In this document: positions 61,207-64,000 of the stretch, in pieces
How positions within the stretch are numbered: the first letter of the stretch is position 1
Layout: each line of letters starts with the position of its first letter
Assembly (NCBI GenBank): GCA_934167095.1
Contig: CAKPKE010000002.1
Coordinates: 75,144-139,143 of the forward strand
Length of the DNA stretch: 64,000 nt
Reading direction: 5' to 3'
From: an uncultured Clostridia bacterium
GTDB taxonomy: Bacteria; Bacillota; Clostridia; TANB77; CAG-508
The notes under the pieces: model-generated
Seen by the model: only the letters and a program-made list of their open reading frames with translations
Told to the model about the DNA's origin: nothing
The model's database searches: none
Program-made: the position numbers and the translations under genes

Positions 61207-61443
61207 TTACTTAAGAAAGTCCGTTGGAAGCTCCAAAGCGGAGGCTTTAGCTGGCTTGTCCTGGATGGTCACGATCAATCCGTTAGCGATACGCATCGGA
61301 CGACCATACTGATCTTTGAAAGAGCAAAGACCATTGTTGTCAATGTGAACTCCATAAGGAGTAGTCCAGCTGTCGATTACCTTGCCAGATTGAGCATACA
61401 GTATAACTGTAGTCTGGTAAGGAAGTTTCATCTCTTCCATCAT
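61207..61443 (-). CDS. Small orphan protein (78 aa), stand-alone cassette
   Basis: A 78-residue protein with beta-rich composition (LPYQTTVILYAQSGKVIDSW, GRPMRIANGLIVTIQD) and no signal peptide; unrecognised. The ATG is 61441-61443 behind GAGGAGG. Codon use is GC-rich compared with the host (CGG, GCG, GTC codons). It lies convergent to the kinase-like gene and has its own promoter and terminator, like the other cassettes. Confidence 0.65.
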   Translation of the reverse strand: MMEEMKLPYQTTVILYAQSGKVIDSWTTPYGVHIDNNGLCSFKDQYGRPMRIANGLIVTIQDKPAKASALELPTDFLK

Positions 61444-61500
61444 TTTTCCTCCTCTGCTTTTGCAGAAATACTTAGCGCATTACTGTGCCATTAATAAATT

Positions 61501-61529
61501 AATTATAACATGTTTTACATAAATAAGCA
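61501..61529 (-). promoter_or_regulatory. Promoter of the 61.2-kb orphan gene
   Basis: On the minus strand: TTGCTT (61529-61524), 17-bp spacer, TATAAT (61506-61501). Confidence 0.75.
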
Positions 61530-61581
61530 AATTGGGAAATCGTGCTACCTCTAAAAACGCAAAATATAAGGATATTTCCTA

Positions 61582-61610
61582 TTGCAAAAATGCGAAAAAT
61601 GTAATAAAAT
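61582..61610 (+). promoter_or_regulatory. Promoter of the miaB operon
   Basis: TTGCAA (61582-61587), 17-bp spacer, TAAAAT (61605-61610), 37 bases before the miaB start. Confidence 0.7.
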
Positions 61611-61647
61611 GTAGTAATGTAAGTCACGGGAAAGGAAAGAAAATTAA

Positions 61648-63045
61648 GTGAATATAGATTTCAAAGAACAAAACGAATACATAGAAAAAGTACATAAAAT
61701 AAATGAAGGAAAAAACTTAAAATATACAGTTTTAACAATGGGCTGTCAACTAAATGAAAATGATTCTGAAAGAATTGCAGGAATGGCACAAGCAATGGGC
61801 TATACTAAAACTGCAAACATTGAAGAAGCAAATTTAATAGTTTTTAATACTTGCTGTGTAAGAGAAAACGCAGAGGATAGATTATTTGGAAAGCTTGGAG
61901 AAGTAAAAAAATATAAAGCTAAAAACCATGCAATTATAGCAATTGGTGGTTGCATGATGCAAGAAAAGCATATTGTTGACAAATTAAAACAAAGTTATCC
62001 TTATTTTGACATTGTCTTTGGAACTCATACACTTCATAAATTTGCAAAAGACTTATATGAAGCAATAGTAAATAATGAAAGAATTGAAGATATTCTAGAT
62101 ATTGATGGAGATGTAATTGAAGGAATACCAGTAAAAAGAGATGATAAATATAAAGCATCTGTTTTAATAATGAATGGTTGCAACAATTTCTGCACATACT
62201 GTATTGTACCTTATGTAAGAGGACGCGAAAGAAGTAGACGTGCAGAAGAAATAATTGCAGAAGTAAAATGCTTAGCAAAAGAAGGCTACAAAGAAATAAC
62301 TCTTTTAGGTCAAAATGTAAATTCTTATATGAGAGTTGAAAGAGAAAAAGGCGAAGATGTTGGAGAAATAAATTCTTTTGCAAAATTATTAGAAGCACTT
62401 GAAAAAATAGATGGAATAGAAAGAATCCGATTTGTTTCACCACATCCAAAGGATTTTACAGATGATGTAATTGATGTTATTGCAAAATCTAAAAAGATAT
62501 GCAAAATAATACATTTACCACTTCAATCTGGTTCAACAGAAGTTCTAAAAAAGATGAACAGAAAATACACAAAGGAACAATATTTAGATTTAGTACAAAA
62601 AATAAAAAATAAAATTCCAGATGTAGTATTTTCAACAGATATAATAGTAGGATTCCCAGAAGAAACTGAAAAAGACTTTGAAGATACTTTAGATGTTGTA
62701 GAAAAAGTAAATTTTGAGCAAGTATTTATGTTCATATACTCAAGAAGAGTTGGAACTCCTGCAGATAAAATGGAAAATCAAGTACCAGAAGAAGTAAAAC
62801 ATGAAAGATTTGATAGACTAAAAAAACTTGCAGATAGCAAAGTTGAAGGAAACAATAAAAAATATTTAAATACAGTTCAAAAAATATTAGTCGAAGGAAC
62901 CAGTAAAACAAATGAAAATGTGCTAACTGGAAGAACTGATACAAATAAAGTAGTAAATTTTGAAGGTAAAAAAGAACTAATTGGACAAGTAATAGATGTA
63001 AAAATAGTTAAAGACCATATTTGGTACCTTGAAGGAGAAATTTAA
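61648..63045 (+). CDS. miaB: tRNA-2-methylthio-N6-dimethylallyladenosine synthase MiaB
   Basis: MiaB adds the methylthio group to i6A37 of tRNA, completing the modification begun by MiaA. The 465-residue protein starts GTG 61648 behind GGAAAGGAAAG. It shows the N-terminal MTTase cysteines (MGCQLNENDSERIAG, FNTCCVRENA, GGCMMQEK), the radical-SAM motif CNNFCTYCIVPYVRGRERSR (about residues 177-196), and a TRAM domain at the end. It starts the miaB-HTH-mutS order seen here. Confidence 0.95.
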   Translation: MNIDFKEQNEYIEKVHKINEGKNLKYTVLTMGCQLNENDSERIAGMAQAMGYTKTANIEEANLIVFNTCCVRENAEDRLFGKLGEVKKYKAKNHAIIAIGGCMMQEKHIVDKLKQSYPYFDIVFGTHTLHKFAKDLYEAIVNNERIEDILDIDGDVIEGIPVKRDDKYKASVLIMNGCNNFCTYCIVPYVRGRERSRRAEEIIAEVKCLAKEGYKEITLLGQNVNSYMRVEREKGEDVGEINSFAKLLEALEKIDGIERIRFVSPHPKDFTDDVIDVIAKSKKICKIIHLPLQSGSTEVLKKMNRKYTKEQYLDLVQKIKNKIPDVVFSTDIIVGFPEETEKDFEDTLDVVEKVNFEQVFMFIYSRRVGTPADKMENQVPEEVKHERFDRLKKLADSKVEGNNKKYLNTVQKILVEGTSKTNENVLTGRTDTNKVVNFEGKKELIGQVIDVKIVKDHIWYLEGEI

Positions 63046-63930
63046 ATGGGAAAGTCTAAATTTGAAAAAATGTTTTTAGATGTTATAAATGGAAAATCTA
63101 TAAGAGAGTGTGAAAAAATTTATGGAATAAATAGAAATAAATTTATAACTATATGTAAACAGCTTTTTCCGGAAGGCAGTGAGGAAAGAACAAAATTAGA
63201 ACAAATTTTGTCTAAGAATAAAGCTGAATTACAAAGAAAACAAATTGAAGATGAAAAATTAAGAGATGTAATTGAAGGTCTGATATCAGGAGAGATAAAG
63301 TCAAAAATTGAAGCATTAGAAATTCTAGATGGAATTGTAACAGATGTTACAACTCTTGGCGAAAAAATGGCAGAGTATGTAAATAATTCTAATGACCGAG
63401 ACTTGAGAGCAAGATATATTGGATATTTAGCAAAGAAAAATCCGGATTATTCAAACATTAATTTTAAAGCATTAATAATTGAAATGATTAGAGGACAATA
63501 TAGTCAAACTGAAATTGCAAGGTTATATAACATTCCACCAAGAACAGTTAGTAGAGAACTTGCAAAATTAGAGCATGACGAAGTATATCATGATCTATAT
63601 ACTATAGCAAAGGAACTTGCAGATAGACAAGTACTATTAGGAAATTCTAGACAAAGATCTAACAGAAAAATTTTTACTAAATTTGAGACAAGATTAATTG
63701 ATAATCAACTTGAGGACTATGATGAAGGAAAAGTAATTATTGCAAATGCTAAATCATTAAAAACTAGAAAATATGAAAAATCAAAAAGTCTTTTAGATGA
63801 TGTAGCAAAAACTGGACTAAGCAAAAAAGAAGCTGCTGAAAAATTAGGAGTTTCTGTAAGTTCAATAAGAAGAGCAAAAATATTTGTAAAAAATTATGAA
63901 AAAGAAAATAAATCAAAAGAAATAGAATAG
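63046..63930 (+). CDS. Helix-turn-helix DNA-binding-like protein between miaB and mutS
   Basis: A 294-residue protein with three HTH-like segments: SIRECEKIYGINRNKFITIC (about residues 18-37), YSQTEIARLYNIPPRTVSRE (about 151-170) and LSKKEAAEKLGVSVSSIRRA (about 258-277). This repeated arrangement resembles phage-type or sigma-region-like DNA-binding proteins, but I cannot name a family. It starts directly at the miaB stop and lies 16 bases before mutS, so a role in the same operon, perhaps repair-linked, is possible. Confidence 0.65.
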   Translation: MGKSKFEKMFLDVINGKSIRECEKIYGINRNKFITICKQLFPEGSEERTKLEQILSKNKAELQRKQIEDEKLRDVIEGLISGEIKSKIEALEILDGIVTDVTTLGEKMAEYVNNSNDRDLRARYIGYLAKKNPDYSNINFKALIIEMIRGQYSQTEIARLYNIPPRTVSRELAKLEHDEVYHDLYTIAKELADRQVLLGNSRQRSNRKIFTKFETRLIDNQLEDYDEGKVIIANAKSLKTRKYEKSKSLLDDVAKTGLSKKEAAEKLGVSVSSIRRAKIFVKNYEKENKSKEIE

Positions 63931-63946
63931 AAAGGAAGCAAAATAA

Positions 63947-64000
63947 ATGGCAGAATTTTCACCAATGATGCAACATTATCTTGCAACAAAAGAAAAATAT
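63947..64000 (+). CDS. mutS: DNA mismatch repair protein MutS (5' end only)
   Basis: The first 18 residues, MAEFSPMMQHYLATKEKY, match the typical MutS N terminus (SPMMxQYxxxKxxY). The ATG follows AAAGGAAGCAAAATAA. The gene runs off the right edge. Together with mutL at 13 kb it gives the cell both mismatch-repair proteins, but in separate operons. Confidence 0.85.
   Translation, partial: MAEFSPMMQHYLATKEKY

Overview
The window is a very AT-rich bacterial chromosome segment (roughly 28-30% GC by eye) with dense operons, strong AGGAGG-type ribosome binding sites and many TTG/GTG starts. Marker genes (spoIVB, a SpoIIIE/FtsK translocase, sepF, divIVA, a dacF-type D,D-carboxypeptidase, cdaA) point to a Gram-positive, endospore-forming lineage of Clostridia, probably an uncultured gut-type member. 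This placement is inferred from gene content; no rRNA is present.

Layout. 1-3.6 kb: end of a cyclophilin, the SpoIVB protease, a Val-Asp-Phe tRNA cluster, a YqeG-type phosphatase and an isolated foreign-looking gene. 3.7-8.4 kb: mtaB, a short alaS, a HIT protein, a sortase and His/Gln tRNAs. 8.5-13.2 kb: a two-gene module with a frameshifted DUF4160 gene, an acetyltransferase, two large polytopic membrane proteins and two tiny Cys/Gly-rich membrane proteins missed by length cut-offs. 13.3-20.8 kb: mutL (nuclease motifs gone), miaA and an HlyD-like gene (both frameshifted), sepF, divIVA, rsmD. 20.9-30.6 kb: spoIIIE, a beta-CASP nuclease, a GH15 glycosidase, cdaA, truA. 30.7-44 kb: a complete-looking but divergent Tad/Flp-like pilus locus: CpaB-like protein, two ParA-fold proteins without a normal P-loop, a CpaF-like ATPase, a fused TadB-TadC-like membrane protein, and seven pilin-like or single-anchor proteins, several starting directly with MENA(S/T)xAL and lacking any leader peptide.

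44.2-51.6 kb holds the most striking structure. A dacF-type gene is split in two by a 6.24-kb element. The element carries two large serine recombinases, a tiny ORF before them, two papain/C39-like proteins and an S1-like protein. Both junctions share the hexamer ATGACT (minus strand). Joining the halves there rebuilds the SAN active-site motif in frame and gives a 385-residue protein, while the element's own ends form an 11-bp inverted repeat around the same hexamer, as expected of a serine-recombinase attP. This looks like a precisely excisable intervening element of the skin type in a cell-wall gene that is often forespore-expressed.

51.7-60.1 kb: a frameshifted VanW protein, two proteins with pilin-like N termini (one an 1823-residue BspA-like leucine-rich-repeat surface protein), rpmE and an exported protein. 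60.2-64 kb: a P-loop kinase-like gene and a small orphan gene, then miaB, an HTH protein and the start of mutS.

A second theme is a scattered set of six single genes (3.1, 45.2, 46.3, 50.3, 60.3 and 61.2 kb). Most have visibly higher GC than the host. Each has its own near-consensus sigma-A promoter with exactly 17-bp spacing and most have a strong private terminator, the hallmark of moron-like cargo. Three lie inside the dacF element. Four genes (DUF4160, miaA, hlyD-like, vanW) carry single small indels, so either this assembly has residual indel errors or the strain is losing these genes.
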